64,000 bases of DNA. Origin: Ricinus communis. Lineage: Eukaryota; Streptophyta; Magnoliopsida; Malpighiales; Euphorbiaceae. Below are positions 49,104 to 61,034 of this stretch, one piece after another (positions within the stretch are counted from its first letter, which is position 1; every line of letters starts with the position of its first letter). The notes below the pieces were generated by a model. That model made no database searches and had not been told where the DNA came from. It saw nothing but the letters and a program-made list of their open reading frames with translations. Both the position numbers and the translations under genes were made by a program. The stretch spans positions 20,570,285 to 20,634,284 of the forward strand of contig NC_063265.1 of the NCBI RefSeq assembly GCF_019578655.1, read 5' to 3'.

Positions 49104-49654
49104 TCAAGGGCTGCATTTCAGACTAACATTCTTCGCTGCTGCTGCTGCTGATACTGTTACATCCTTCTTTGGTGCTGCAGCTCCTTCCAACCCTATAACA
49201 CCAAAACATTAAATCAATTTTTCATTAACAGTGCTGATGCACATTAGTACCCTCTCCAAATTCTCAACATTGATACTATAACTAAGCGGCAGTCTAAGCT
49301 GTAAAGATTACACAAAAGGATTTAAGCCATACCATCCACTTCAGTTTCATAAGAATCCACAAACTCATGAAATTGAGCTTCCAAACTCGAGAAATATTCA
49401 CCGGCGTCTAGATCAAATGTCTCAGGTAGTAAATCAACTACATCATTGCCATCAAAGCCTTCATCATCCTCAGCATTGTCATAAAAACCATCCTCATCCT
49501 GATGCTGACTGAGCCAGTAATCTCGGTACCATGTTGAATTGGTAACCAATTGCCACCATTCAGGGGAGAAATCCTCCACTTGACGGTAAGCAGCAGGGAT
49601 AAAAAGAGGGGCATCAGGGTTTAATGTCGACCTTCCTCCTGAAACTAGTGCCAT
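49104..49654 (-). CDS. ERD15: ERD15/CID1-like PAM2 protein
   Basis: Two coding exons (49333-49654 and 49104-49192) give about 136 residues, starting [18 protein letters not shown]. The PAM2 motif [18 protein letters not shown], at about residues 8-25, binds the MLLE domain of poly(A)-binding protein. It is followed by [21 protein letters not shown], the ERD15 signature, and an acidic Asp/Glu-rich middle. The C-terminus is a short Ala-rich tail. ERD15 is known in Arabidopsis (At2g41430) as a small, rapidly stress-induced negative regulator of ABA responses and PABP partner. A 5' UTR intron (49688-50617) separates the coding exon from a leader exon near 50618-50680, and a TATAAATA box lies at 50704-50711. 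An upstream ATG in the intron reads in frame but is spliced out. Confidence 0.93.
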
Positions 49655-49687
49655 CCTTTTCAGCTGTCTTTCTTCTCCCTTCTTAAT

Positions 49688-50617
49688 CTGCAGGCCCAAA
49701 TATAAATACCCACATCAGAAACAATATACTACGACATTATTTGGAAAGTCTTCAGCATGCAAGAAATAGGTTCATTTGAATTGTATTTTTAATGAACTCT
49801 CATGTCTGGAATGGTAATAGTGCCGGAATCCAATTCTTTCAACTTAAAAGGAGAAAGAAAAAGTTATTTTGAAAGAAATGAAATCATGCCAACAAATGAC
49901 ATGATTATGCAAGAATGCAATGCTAATGATGATATGTTAATGATCCATTACTTGAATTAAATTTTGCAAATTCAATTGGAAGCGACAGATCAGACATGAG
50001 AGGGCTCACCGTATATCAAACAAATATGAACCAAAGAGTGTTAAGTTAAGATTAACTTATCTTAACCAATCACATAACCTAAATTGAACATCGTTTATCG
50101 ATCTATGCAACATCAGCAACAAGTAAATGTTTTATAGATTCTTTTTGAAAATCTCTTCTATTATCAGGTCTCACCAAAGCAAAGAACAGTCTGATCATTA
50201 GAAACAAAAGGTGTAAATTAAATTCAAAGTTATTAAATTATTCACGATCAACCACCAAAACAGAGTCGAATCAAATGATAATCATCACGTTCTAGCCGCA
50301 GATCATGAAATATAAACCGATCAAGACCGTCAATCTCCGTTGATCTATGAGAAAAAAAACAGATCAAGACCGTTAATCCACGGATCATGCTCTGTCTGTC
50401 TACCACAAAGATCATCCATCGCTGTGCACTCAATTTTCCCCTTTCAACATTTTCACATAATTTTCCCCAACTTTTTCAGCAACCAAACACAATTTCCATA
50501 ATTCCTTATCAAAACACAAAAGGATCTAACAGACAAACATAAACACGATAAAACGAGACCGTTCCGTCCGATTGATCATCAAAAAAAATTGCGTCAGATT
50601 TGAAATAGAGATAATAC
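49688..50617 (-). other. 5' UTR intron of ERD15
   Basis: Donor CTCAG|GTATTATC (50617 side) and acceptor GGCCTGCAG|ATTAAG (49688 side) bracket about 930 bp of non-coding DNA. Leader introns of this size near the promoter often enhance expression in plants. The donor and acceptor are seen; the function is inferred. Confidence 0.6.
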
Positions 50618-50703
50618 CTGAGAAATATCTGTGTTTGTTCCTGTGCGTAAAAAGCGTTTGGACCATTAAGCGTGCGATACGTACGTGAACCGCGATAGCC
50701 GCC

Positions 50704-50711
50704 TATTTATA
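50704..50711 (-). promoter_or_regulatory. TATA box of ERD15
   Basis: On the minus strand the sequence reads GATCTATAAATAGGC, a canonical TATA box placed about 90 bp before the leader-intron donor. Transcription would start around 50675. Confidence 0.65.
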
Positions 50712-50719
50712 GATCAAGC

Positions 50720-52211
50720 TATCCGAGCCTAATAGGTTGGGAAGGGATGATTGGGCTAAGGTTTCGGTTCGGAAAGTGTCAAACCAAACCAGCCCCCTGG
50801 AACTGGAAAATCAACTGTACGGCCTCCGGTTCTTATCCACTAATTCTCATTAAAACGACGGTCAGTAGCCCGTCAACCGGTCATACACGCTCGTCCGCGT
50901 TTTCTTTTTGACTTGTTGACTTTATTTTCCTTTTATACGATTTCATGTAAGACAGTAAAATACGTATGTAAGCTAAATTTAGACGCCTACAGCTACAATT
51001 TGATAATTTAAGCACGAGAATATCATGGGGGAAATTCTTGGAATGGATTTTTTTTTTTTTTTTGAAATTACTAAACATAGAAAAATACTTTTAGGATTAT
51101 AATTTTAATAAATCATTTTATCTGAAAATCGAATAAAATCATTTTTAGTATGTCATTAAATTAAATTCTTTATTTAAGAGCCTGTAAATAAGATGATAAA
51201 AATCTCTTTTAATTTAATTAAAATTTCGAGTTAAAATTTTGAATATATAACTGTGTTAAAACTCTTGAGATAATATTTTACCATTTTTAAAAATCATATC
51301 CGATATATTCTAAATTAACTCTAAATATACATACATAAAAAAATTAAATTCCTTAAATGAAGTGTCATACAATAATAATCTCAATCTCAATAATTTAATT
51401 TTTCTTTTTATGAATTATAATTCATTAAACTAACTGTGAAAGGCGAAACATGTAAAGTTTTTATAAAAGATATATAAAGTATGTTAAGAACAATAATTAA
51501 AAAAAAAAACCAGAGCAATAAAATGATATTTTTAAATTTGATTTAGTTTAATAAGTTTTGTAGGATTTAAATCAAATTAATTACAAATTCTTATCTTACT
51601 GTGAAAGATCTCATCGAATGAATAACAATACAATATTTATTAGATAAATTAATTTTATATTAATAGCGATATTTTTATCAATTTAATCAGGTTAAATTTT
51701 ACTTGTATATAAAAAAGTTTGTGTAAAATTGTGGTAAAAGAATGTTTTTGAGGGATTATGAAGAATAAGAAGGGAAATCAATGGTTTAATTGTTTTAATT
51801 AAAACATGAAATAAAAGCTTGTCTGTTGTTACTTAACATGTGGTCCCAATCCATGTGAGCTACCATTAGACTTCCCTTCAGAAGGAAAAGAAAAGATATT
51901 TAACTAATTAATCACCGAAGAGATAAGGGGATGATTGAATATATAAACGGCCAGGATCATAGAATTTTGATGATGACTTGACACATGCGAATCTGTGGGG
52001 CCTGGGTTAGGTGATCGGACCCTATTATTTTGCGGGTTCGCCACATGGTTTGCTTGTTAATAATATTATAAATGAGCCGAGCTGTTTACGAGCTACTCGA
52101 AGCTCTGCCCAATAATAATATATTCGAATTCGTTCGTCAGAATAATCAAATCGAAATCAAATTTTATTGCGTGTTTATTAAACGAGCAAAACTTAAATTT
52201 AATAATGTTTA
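50720..52211. other. AT-rich intergenic DNA upstream of ERD15
   Basis: No gene was recognised. It has a poly-T run at about 51047-51063. From about 52075 onward there are GAGCTR/CTCG-containing repeats that lead into the tandem repeat at 52212. Confidence 0.45.
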
Positions 52212-52332
52212 GCTCGTTAATAAGCTTGAGAGATGGCTCATTAATGTGCTCGTGAGTTGATTCATTAATAAACTCGTGAGCTGACTCGTTTATTAACTCA
52301 CTAGTTGGTTCGTGGATTAACTTGTTTAGGAG
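52212..52332. repeat. 24-bp degenerate tandem repeat, about five units
   Basis: Units begin at 52212, 52236, 52260, 52284 and 52308. All follow a GCTCRTTAATAARCTCGTGA pattern plus GYTG, with increasing divergence to the right. The flanking 52080-52200 has related GAGC/CTCG words, so the array is probably an internal part of a decayed transposon. Confidence 0.6.
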
Positions 52333-54052
52333 TTTGTAAGTTAGCTAAATAAATGAAAAAATAATTGAAAAGATATTATAATCTAATTGAAAAATAAATA
52401 AATAAATAAATAAATAGATTGTAAGAATTCAATTTTTATTACAGTAAATTAAATTTTATAAAATTCTCTAATTGAAAAATTTTAATGTTACTTAACAAGT
52501 GCTAGTTTAATAACATTATTTATTGAGTTGGTATTTAATTATGTATGTTTAATTATTACTAATATCTTACTAATTTATTTATTTTCTACATATTTATTTA
52601 AGTAAAATAATAAAATAAAAACTATGTCTGAAACTATTTAGTTTTAGTGTCTAATATAGTTAACCTAAATCAATATAAACTATATTGTTTTATTATAAAA
52701 TTATATAATTTTAGTGTTGAATATACAATATCATGTAAAATCGAGAATAAGTCGATGGATATATTGAAATATACACTTATAAATTTACAAAATATGAGTA
52801 AATATTGTTGCAATATGGTTAATAAGAAACTTATAAATAGAGTAAGAACTATTATAAATTAATATAAAAAAATACTATCGTCTAATTGATAATAGAAAAT
52901 AAATAAATAGGTTATAAATAGTATAACTCAATCTTTTTCTATATTAATACAACAATACGTAAGGATGGCAGTTAGGCAAGTACTTTTTGGATATATGACC
53001 CGACCGAATCCTAACGAGACGGATTCATGTAATTATAAATATATATGCAATGAATTCAGAAATGAATTCTAATATCTATATCGAGTTTAGGTTGACTTCA
53101 AATCTATAATGGATTAATATTATTAACTTATGATTATATAGTGTTAATATGAAATAAATTATATTTATTAAATTAGTAATATATATCTTTTAACTAATTA
53201 ATATAATATAAAAGAATCTTATACCATTTTTTACGTAAAAAGATTTAAATTTTAATTAATTAATCTCACTTTTATTATTAAGCTAAAGCAGTAATTAGTA
53301 CATGCATTATGTTATGTTTATAAATATAGAATAAACTTTTTGTACTAAGTCTATTATATAATTTAATTTCTACTCTTATAATGTCAAAACTCAAGAATTA
53401 TATGAATACTAAAAATATTATATATCAATTTAAAAAAATCTGTGCCAATGAAATAATAATAGAAATATTATATATGAATTTAAGAAAATAAAAACTATAC
53501 AGTTTTCTTTAAAATTACGATTCCAAACTATGTAATTTTATTTAAAATTATATAGTTTTGATGTAGTTGGAAAAAAAAAAGATATGTTGGCCCTGCATTT
53601 TTATATTTTTTGACAATTACCTCATGTATTTTTATTTTTACACATTCAATCCCATCATTTTTATTTATGTTAATATTAAGTCCTTTTGTACATGTAATTA
53701 GTACATGTAATATATATTCCGTTAATGAGAATATGAATAATTTTTTAGTTTTCTATATCAAGTTTTTTATACATTTGCCCTTATATATATATATTTTTTT
53801 TTACATTAAATCCTTATATTTTTATTTTTAACGACATTGATTCTTCCATAATATATATGTAATTTATCTTAATATATTACTAATAATTAAAAATATATAA
53901 TTATTAAGACTATAGAAAGAAATATTTATAGTGGCATTCAACTTCTATGATTTATGTATTTATTTTTTAATTGTTATGAGCATTTTTATATTCTATTAAT
54001 AAATTTATAGTTTGATTAATTTTATAAATATTTTAATTAAAATAATTAAATT
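52333..54052. other. Very AT-rich intergenic DNA
   Basis: No gene was seen. ORFs here are short, Ile/Asn/Tyr/Phe-rich and without domain features, as expected from AT-rich DNA. A (TAAA)n-like run is at about 52390-52415. Confidence 0.5.
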
Positions 54053-54560
54053 TGTAATGCCCCGTTCCACATTAGAAAGTGATTATGGGTTTAATGTGTT
54101 TATAAGAGTCTAAATGAGTTACTAATAACCCATGTGGACATGTCCAACCCCGCCTCTAGTGATTGGATTAACAATTCATGCAGGCTCAATCTATTACAAA
54201 TGGTATCAGAGCTACCTGCCAGTTAAAATATGGAATTAAGTGTTGTAGGAAGCTAAATGCTATATTGTGAGAAGTTGGTGGGAGTCACCTCTAGAATCCG
54301 TATGAGCCACTGTTAGAATCCATAATTCACCTGATGGACTATGATTCTGAGCTACTGGGATATGGTATGACTCTGACGAGCACTTCACAATTTTGAGTGA
54401 AAGAGATTGTAATACCCCGTCTCATATTAAAAATGATTGTAGATTTGATGTACTTTTAAGAGTCTAAATAAGTTACTACTAACACTTAGGGGTTGACATG
54501 TGGGCGATGTGGACAGATCCAATCCTTGCATATTGGAGGATTGGGTCTTAAATAATATTA
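54053..54560 (+). mobile_element. TRIM-like miniature LTR retrotransposon
   Basis: Two related repeats of about 150 bp start TGTAATGCCCCGTTCCACAT at 54053 and TGTAATACCCCGTCTCATAT at 54408, and share AAGAGTCTAAATRAGTTACT and GTGGACA blocks. Directly after the first is TGGTATCAGAGC (54201), a methionine-tRNA-type primer-binding site. Directly before the second is a purine-rich AGTGAAAGAGA. Only about 200 bp without coding capacity lie between them. LTR, PBS, short spacer, PPT and LTR is the layout of a TRIM. The right end of the second repeat is uncertain because the copies diverge there. Confidence 0.6.
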
Positions 54561-55348
54561 TACTTGAATTCTCTTTTTATTATATTCTTCTTTGCTCATT
54601 GGAGGCCTAACATGTTCGAGGGGAGCTGCTTGTAACTTACTTGAACTTCAACTTGCTTGTATTGATTTAATAAACATGCCAAATTAAAAATAAAATTATA
54701 GATCTTTGGGTCTAATTTTTAGAATTCTTCTTCCTCTTTCAAATTCCAAATTGCATTTTCATTAGAATTTTTATAACTGTTTCAGAAAAAAGGAAAGAAA
54801 GAGAATTCAATAACAACTAAGCTTGTTACCGTTATAAAAGACCCACAAAATATGCCAACTCAAAACACTCGAACGTGTTAACTGGGCAGTTAGCTTAAAT
54901 AACAGAAAAACATAGTTTTGCCGGCTAAATGTCCCTGATTTTTCCTCAAGGGCATATTCGTTAACTCGACTTAAACATTAGGGGCCAAAATGAGCCTTTT
55001 CCCTTATTCGTTCTTTTGCTTTGCAATTTTTGTTCTGTTTGGGTTTCCGAACATATTATTCGTCACTCTCTGTCTAAATTTAACCCAAATCGGATCGCGA
55101 TGGCGTAATATTGGAAATTATTATTAGGGTTTTGACTTTGATTCTGATTTGCAATTTTGCTCTCTCCCTTTTGGTTAAATTTGTGAGGCTATTATCCTCT
55201 CTCTTTCGGTATTGCCTTTCAAACTGCTAAAATCAAATTTAGCTTTTGGGTTTCAATTCAAATTACTAAATTCCAAATTCAGCTTTCAGATTTTTGTTAT
55301 TTCTGTGGAGCCATTCAAAGGCTTTGATGCAGTGAACTCAGAAAAAGA
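54561..55348. promoter_or_regulatory. Upstream region and leader of GPI1
   Basis: This lies between the TRIM-like element and the GPI1 start codon. From about 55000 it becomes pyrimidine-rich (TCACTCTCTGTC, GCTCTCTCCC, ATCCTCTCTCTTTC), typical of a plant 5' UTR or core promoter. No TATA box is obvious. Confidence 0.4.
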
Positions 55349-58300
55349 ATGAGAAGAAAGTGTAGGATTTGGTGGCCCAAATTCCTTGCTTCAAGTGAAT
55401 TGTCATCCAGACATTTATTGTTTGGTTGGTTTGTTTCATGCTCTTCTGCTTGTATTGATATTGTTGTAGCTTGTGCTTGCGATGAGATCTCGCTTTCCTG
55501 CTGCCAATCTAATCTTCAGGTATAAACCCCAACCTTGAATTGCCTTATCTTTATTTGTTCATCCCTAAATCTTACACTTTTCATGACATTATATATGATT
55601 CTCCAATGTCAAAAGTTATGTGGGTCGAAGTTTCTTCTTCTCATTTGTTATGTGATATATCTTATTTCCAAGTTCTGTCCAATAGAGTGCTATTTTCAAA
55701 TGTACCTTATGGGTTCCACTACAAGAATTTATCTCGAAGACTCAATTTATGAGTTTCTTTTAATGCATGATCGAGTTTGAACTGATTGTGCATATAGATT
55801 TAGTTGGCTTTGTGTGATTTTCTTTTTGGATAATGTTGAACGCTTTTAAAAAAAATTTTACTTAATGGGAAAAAGAAGGGAAGGAAAGAAAAGATAAGCC
55901 GCAATGAAGTGTATCCCAATTCTGACGTGTTGGTAGACTTCTTATTGTTTATTCTTGGAAATTAAATTTGCTGTATGAAATGATTTTGATGCGATGAGTT
56001 TATCTTACATTTTTTATTATTGCTTTAAACAGGAGGTCCTGTCCGACACAAACAGCAACATGCCTGTATTTCTAAAGGATAAAGCAGTGTTTGCTCTGCT
56101 AGGTCAGGCTGCTGCATACGCTACTAGCACTGGAAGTATGTTAAAGTTTGGAATGGAAGAAGATAATTTGAAAAAGTCCTGGACCAATGGCATTTCTTCT
56201 GCAACAAGCAGGCAGGATATGTTCAGAGAAAATCATGGAAGAAAAAGATGTGGGTGCCATCAACTTAATGGATTAGCAGAAAACAGTTGGGAAGCTTCTG
56301 GTGAAGATACCTGCTGGATCCAGTTGGTATATGATTCTCATGAACAATATGGTAGAGATTCTTGTTGGCTTCCTAAATTGCATCACATTCATTGGAATGG
56401 GCAAGTATTATCCCAATTAGATGTCCACGTATGTAAGTCAGAATTACTTATTCTGCTTTTTTCTGTTGTAATTCCTCTTCGTTAGTGGCATTTAACATTC
56501 TATCACTTCGTGATATTCAATCAAAATATAGGTAATAGAGTATGAAACTCCCATGTATGGCTCGCACCATTTCTCACTAAATTCTTGTATCCAATCTGAG
56601 CAAGTGAAAGCTCCCCTGAAGAAACTCAAATGGGTTGATGAACTTGACAGGAGCCAGCCTCTTTATTTTAACTTGGTAATGTAGTTCCCTGAATTCGTTT
56701 TCTGTGTAAGCACACTTTACCTCCATTTTAAGTTACCTTTTTATATTTTCATATACAGGATACTGTCATTTTGGCAATCAACAGCGCAGTTGCTGCTAAA
56801 ACAGTTATTGAGAAACACATGGAGACTAGGAGATCCTGTGCTTGTTTTTCGATCATCTATGCGTATTGCCAGCTAAACTTTGTTGCTTACCTTTATCTTA
56901 TTTTCAATTGCAATTTTTTGATGCCCTTTCTCATGGCTTTTCAGGTGTCTTGGCTTTATGTGGCATGTATTTGCCATTTCTGTTGCGTCAGTGTCTACTC
57001 TATTCTACGTCACTCTTCAGATTTTTTATAGCTTTTCAAGTAGGGGACTAAAAGATGTAGAGATATATAATACATCAGCAAGGATTTTCTGCACTACATG
57101 GACAAATATTAAAATCCGCTGTTCTCAGATCTCATATTGGCCTATTTTTCTTCAAGACAATGGACTTAGGTAACTAAAGAATTGTCTTTATTCATTTATT
57201 AGGTTTTAAATGCCATTTTAACTAGGTATAAGTTTTTGTGGATTCAGTTATTCTAATAGGTTGTGTAACTGAGATTTTTTTCACTTCAAATTGTTAACCT
57301 AAAACTTAAATAAACTTTTCAATTATTTAGTGATGAAATGCATGAGTTAAATTACATAAGTGACTTGATCAATTCAAGTTTTTTGTCATGTCCCTTTGCC
57401 ACCTGGAGCTATCATATATGCCCATCTTCTGCTTTCTTGATTTTTTTCTTTGAGCATACTACAATTTCTACCTCACCATTCTTTTTTTTTTTTTTTAAAC
57501 TTTTTTAAATAAATTATTGCAGATTGCGTTCATGTGTGGAATTTGCGGAGAATGCTGCATTGCTTAGGCATTCTATGTGGTCAAGTTTAGCTGTTGATCT
57601 TCTTTTAGGCAACTTATTTGGCCTATCACTGTTATTTAATGCAGAATCTACTTGCTTATGGCTTTCTACCTTTGCTACTGACTTTACCAATGAGTTGTTG
57701 CGCTCAGGGTGTGTGTGGTTAATGGGAGTACCAGCAGGTTTCAAATTGAATACAGAGCTGGCAGGAGTACTTGGCATGATCTCTCTTAATGCAATACAAA
57801 TTTGGTCTACCCTCTGGATTTTTATTGGTTTTCTTGCAATTTATTTCATCAAAGGACTTGCTGTGTTGGGAATTCTTTTCGGGGCGACTATTCCTGCCGC
57901 TATGATCATGGACATAGTTGCTCTAGCAACATTTCATGTGACAACTCTTCACCGTGCTATGTCACTGTTGTACTCACGTCAGATTCAAGCATTAGCTGCT
58001 TTGTGGCGTCTTTTCAGGTAAATCCTTATCCATGCTAGCTGCTGTATTTGAGAGGAAGGTCTCGTCAGGGGGTTGGACTTAGAGTTGGAGGGGAATTGGG
58101 CTACGTTGATTAGTTAAATTAGGCTTCAGGTTCTTGAGTTTAAACTGCAACTAGATCCTATATACAACTTTTTGTTGCTATCTGTAGGTGCATTTGTTCA
58201 TTCTTGTTTTTGTCTTCTTTATTTTTCTCTTTCATTTATCTCGGAAATCTGCAAGTTATTATTATCATTTTCTTTTAAAAAGCTTAATGGTATGTTGTTG

Positions 58301-61034
58301 GATTAATGTCTAAAAGCTAAATGTAGAAAAGTTGAAACTCAGGGGAGGTCAGAGGTGTTTGCCTGTTAGTCTGAAATTCTGAAAGAATATGATAAGCATT
58401 TATAAACCAAAATATTAGTATAATCAAACATTATGTGTTGCAAAATATGTGATAGTGCTGCCCTTGTTATAAAGGGTTTTGTTTGAACAACTAATATATT
58501 GTAAAAGTTTCCTCCTTCCAACAATCAAATTCATGACAGGCTCCATTGACTTTTAATCCTTATGCTCAAGTTGAGTATATGTCTTTATTATGTATGCACT
58601 GCTTGACAAGGCATTGTTGTGCTTTAACTTTGAAGACATGCTGTCTTTCTTCATGATCTGGAACAAACCATACTGCCTGATTCATTAAGGATAGTGTAGT
58701 TTTGGTAGTTGATGATGATTGCTGCTTAGAGAGAAAATGGCCAGGTTGTCTTTTAAGGCCTAACTTTTAGATGCTCTGACATCTGTCAGTGTAATGAAAG
58801 AATTTTTTTGACAAATGCTAGTCATGCTTGACATTTTGAAGAAGGATCCTAGTTCTCTTGTTCTATGAGATAGCTCATTGTGTTAACTATCAATTATAAA
58901 TTTTATCATTTGGTTAGTGGTGATATTAATTACTGAAATCACCAGGTTATAATGCATTTGCTCATTGGAAGACAGAAACTAGGGTGGAGAACTCTTATCG
59001 ATTTACTATTGGTTACATGCTAGATTTAACTTCTTAGATGCTAGACTTTACAAGATTTAATCAAAACATTCACCGTTCAATATTAGTTGTGTTGTTTGTT
59101 TAGTTCAAGTTATTTACAGGGTTTCTGAACCTTTGACAGGGGCCGGAAGTGGAATCCTCTTCGTCAGCGATTAGATAGCTATGACTACACTGTGAAGCAA
59201 CATACTGTTGGATCCCTTCTGTTTACACCACTTTTACTTTTATTACCAACAACCTCTGTTTTCTACATTTTCTTCACCATTTTGAACACAGGCATCACCT
59301 TTATTTGTGTATTGATCGAGGTCACTATATCAGTTATTCATGGTACCCCTTATATCAAAATTCTACTTTGGTTGGTGAGACGGAGAAGATTTCCCTCTGG
59401 GATATGGTTTGAAATTGTATCTTGTCATAGTGGTTCTCTGGAGTTTGTATATTGTATCAGTCCACCATCTGATGATTCACAAAAAAGAGAAGGAAGCAAA
59501 AAGAGATCTAGTACTGTGGTTTCAACTCTCCACAGCAACTTCTTGAGCATCGGTGAGTCCTTGAGCAATTTTTATTCATTACCTTCTCTTTCAATGTATT
59601 GATAGGGCTGGAGATCGTTTTCCTCAGTTGGATGGGAGGAGTGAACAACGAAAGCCATATATTTAAAACATTGTGATTTATCTTCATTCTATTGAAGATT
59701 GCACTAGTCTTATCAGTTGTATGCCTGCTTGAGCTGTCTTGTGTTTGGGACTAAGCTCTGAGAGAAGTTGGTAGCATGTAATGATATTAGTGAATATGGG
59801 TCTTTTTTGGGAGAACAGGACAATTTTGCTGCATGATTTTATAGAAGAAAATTTGGTTGAAAATTTCTGGAGAATAGAGACTAGCCAATAACTTGGAGTT
59901 GCTATAAACTTTATCATTCCATTATTAGGAATGATGAATATTAGTGAATATGAGTCTTGTTTGGGAGAACAGGACAATTTTGCTGCATGATTTTATAGAA
60001 GAAAATTTGATTGAAAATTTCTGGAGAATAGAGACTAGCAAATAACTTGGAGTTGCTATAAACTTCATCATTCCATTACTAGGAATTAACTAGTTATATT
60101 TTCTTTTCCCTTTTCCACTCTCTCGAGGGTATTGAACCTTGAAGATATTGTATGCCGTTCTGCGTTTCTGCAGCTTGCCTAACTGATGGATAGCCAGCCG
60201 TTGGTTAAATCTTGTAAAACTGCTTAAATTTTGCAATAACTTTGATTGATCTTAGCATGCTTCATTTCGATAAATAGGATTGAATGAATTATGTAAATGA
60301 GTACCATAAAATTGATGTATGAGGAGACATCATTGGTACCTTCTCCTTCTACATCTCTCTCCTTGTTATGTTTTATTAATTTGGTCTGTATACTTGGAGG
60401 CAGCTTTAACAAAAAATATATTTCAGGACAAGTAGTCTCGCCTCACTACAAGAAGATATTCTCTGGGGTTTCTAGTTTTGTCACTGCATCAGCTTATGGA
60501 GCTCTTACTGGCACAAGGTGAGTTCTGTTTGTGCATGCCTTCCATTTATCAAAGTGCATGAACTGGGATTAATCAAACAGCTCCTGCCTAAATAAAAAAT
60601 TTAGACAAAATAGAAATTTTTGTATTAGTACTACTATTCAGAAAACTCTTATCAATTCTGCTCTGTTTTGACAGAATTGCCATGTATATTTTCAGGAATT
60701 TACTTTAATGATACCTTGACTACAGGGATGTGAAAAACATTTAAATCTAAGCCCACAAATGGAAGTTCAAACAGGAATTCAAAGAACTGTAGATGAGCAG
60801 TGACTGATGCTTGAACTTTATATTTATAGTATTTTGTGTATTCACTGGGACTCTAGAGTTAATTCTCTCTCATGTACGTTCTACTTTTGTTTTGTCAGAA
60901 CATCATCCACTTTTGGGACGGCACTTCCTTCAACAATGCCATTAATGACTATCCCCGGCAAAGAGTATTGGTGCCTCTGCTATAATTCAGTTCTTGCGTG
61001 CATGACAGAATGTGATCGTCGCCCTTGTCAATGA
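55349..61034 (+). CDS. GPI1: GPI1/PIG-Q subunit of GPI-N-acetylglucosaminyltransferase
   Basis: Nine exons join in phase to about 724 residues: 55349-55519, 56033-56428, 56532-56675, 56759-56862, 56945-57169, 57523-58017, 59140-59552, 60427-60517, 60899-61034. The C-terminal half is the Gpi1 domain, with several hydrophobic segments: FMWHVFAISVASVSTLFYV; RHSMWSSLAVDLLLGNLFG; NAIQIWSTLWIFIGFLAIY; FGATIPAAMIMDIVALATFH; SLLFTPLLLLLPTTSVFYIF. Between them are TTWTNIKIR, TTLHRAMSLLYSRQI and GRKWNPLRQRLDSYDY, conserved in Gpi1/PIG-Q. The complex in the ER membrane transfers GlcNAc to phosphatidylinositol, the first step of GPI-anchor synthesis; GPI1 stabilises it. The N-terminal half (HWNGQVLSQLDV, INSAVAAKTVIEKHMETRR) is plant-like. 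The exon 4/5 junction needs a GC|GTATTG donor. Arabidopsis counterpart At3g57170, from memory. Confidence 0.93.
59785..60088 (+). repeat. 154-bp tandem duplication in GPI1 intron 7
   Basis: 59785-59938 and 59939-60088 are nearly identical (TATTAGTGAATATG...GGGAGAACAGGACAATTTTG...TTGGAGTTGCTATAAACTT), with only a handful of substitutions and indels. It lies between the exons ending at 59552 and starting at 60427, so it does not affect coding. It looks recent. Confidence 0.85.

Noticed and set aside
53610..53831. 73-codon hydrophobic plus ORF
   Set aside because: Phe/Ile/Tyr-rich translation of T-rich DNA. No signal of selection can be seen.
56759..56945. Apparent frameshift in GPI1 between exons 4 and 5
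   Set aside because: A donor at GC|GTATTG (after 56862) restores the frame and gives the conserved peptide, so the gene is intact rather than broken.
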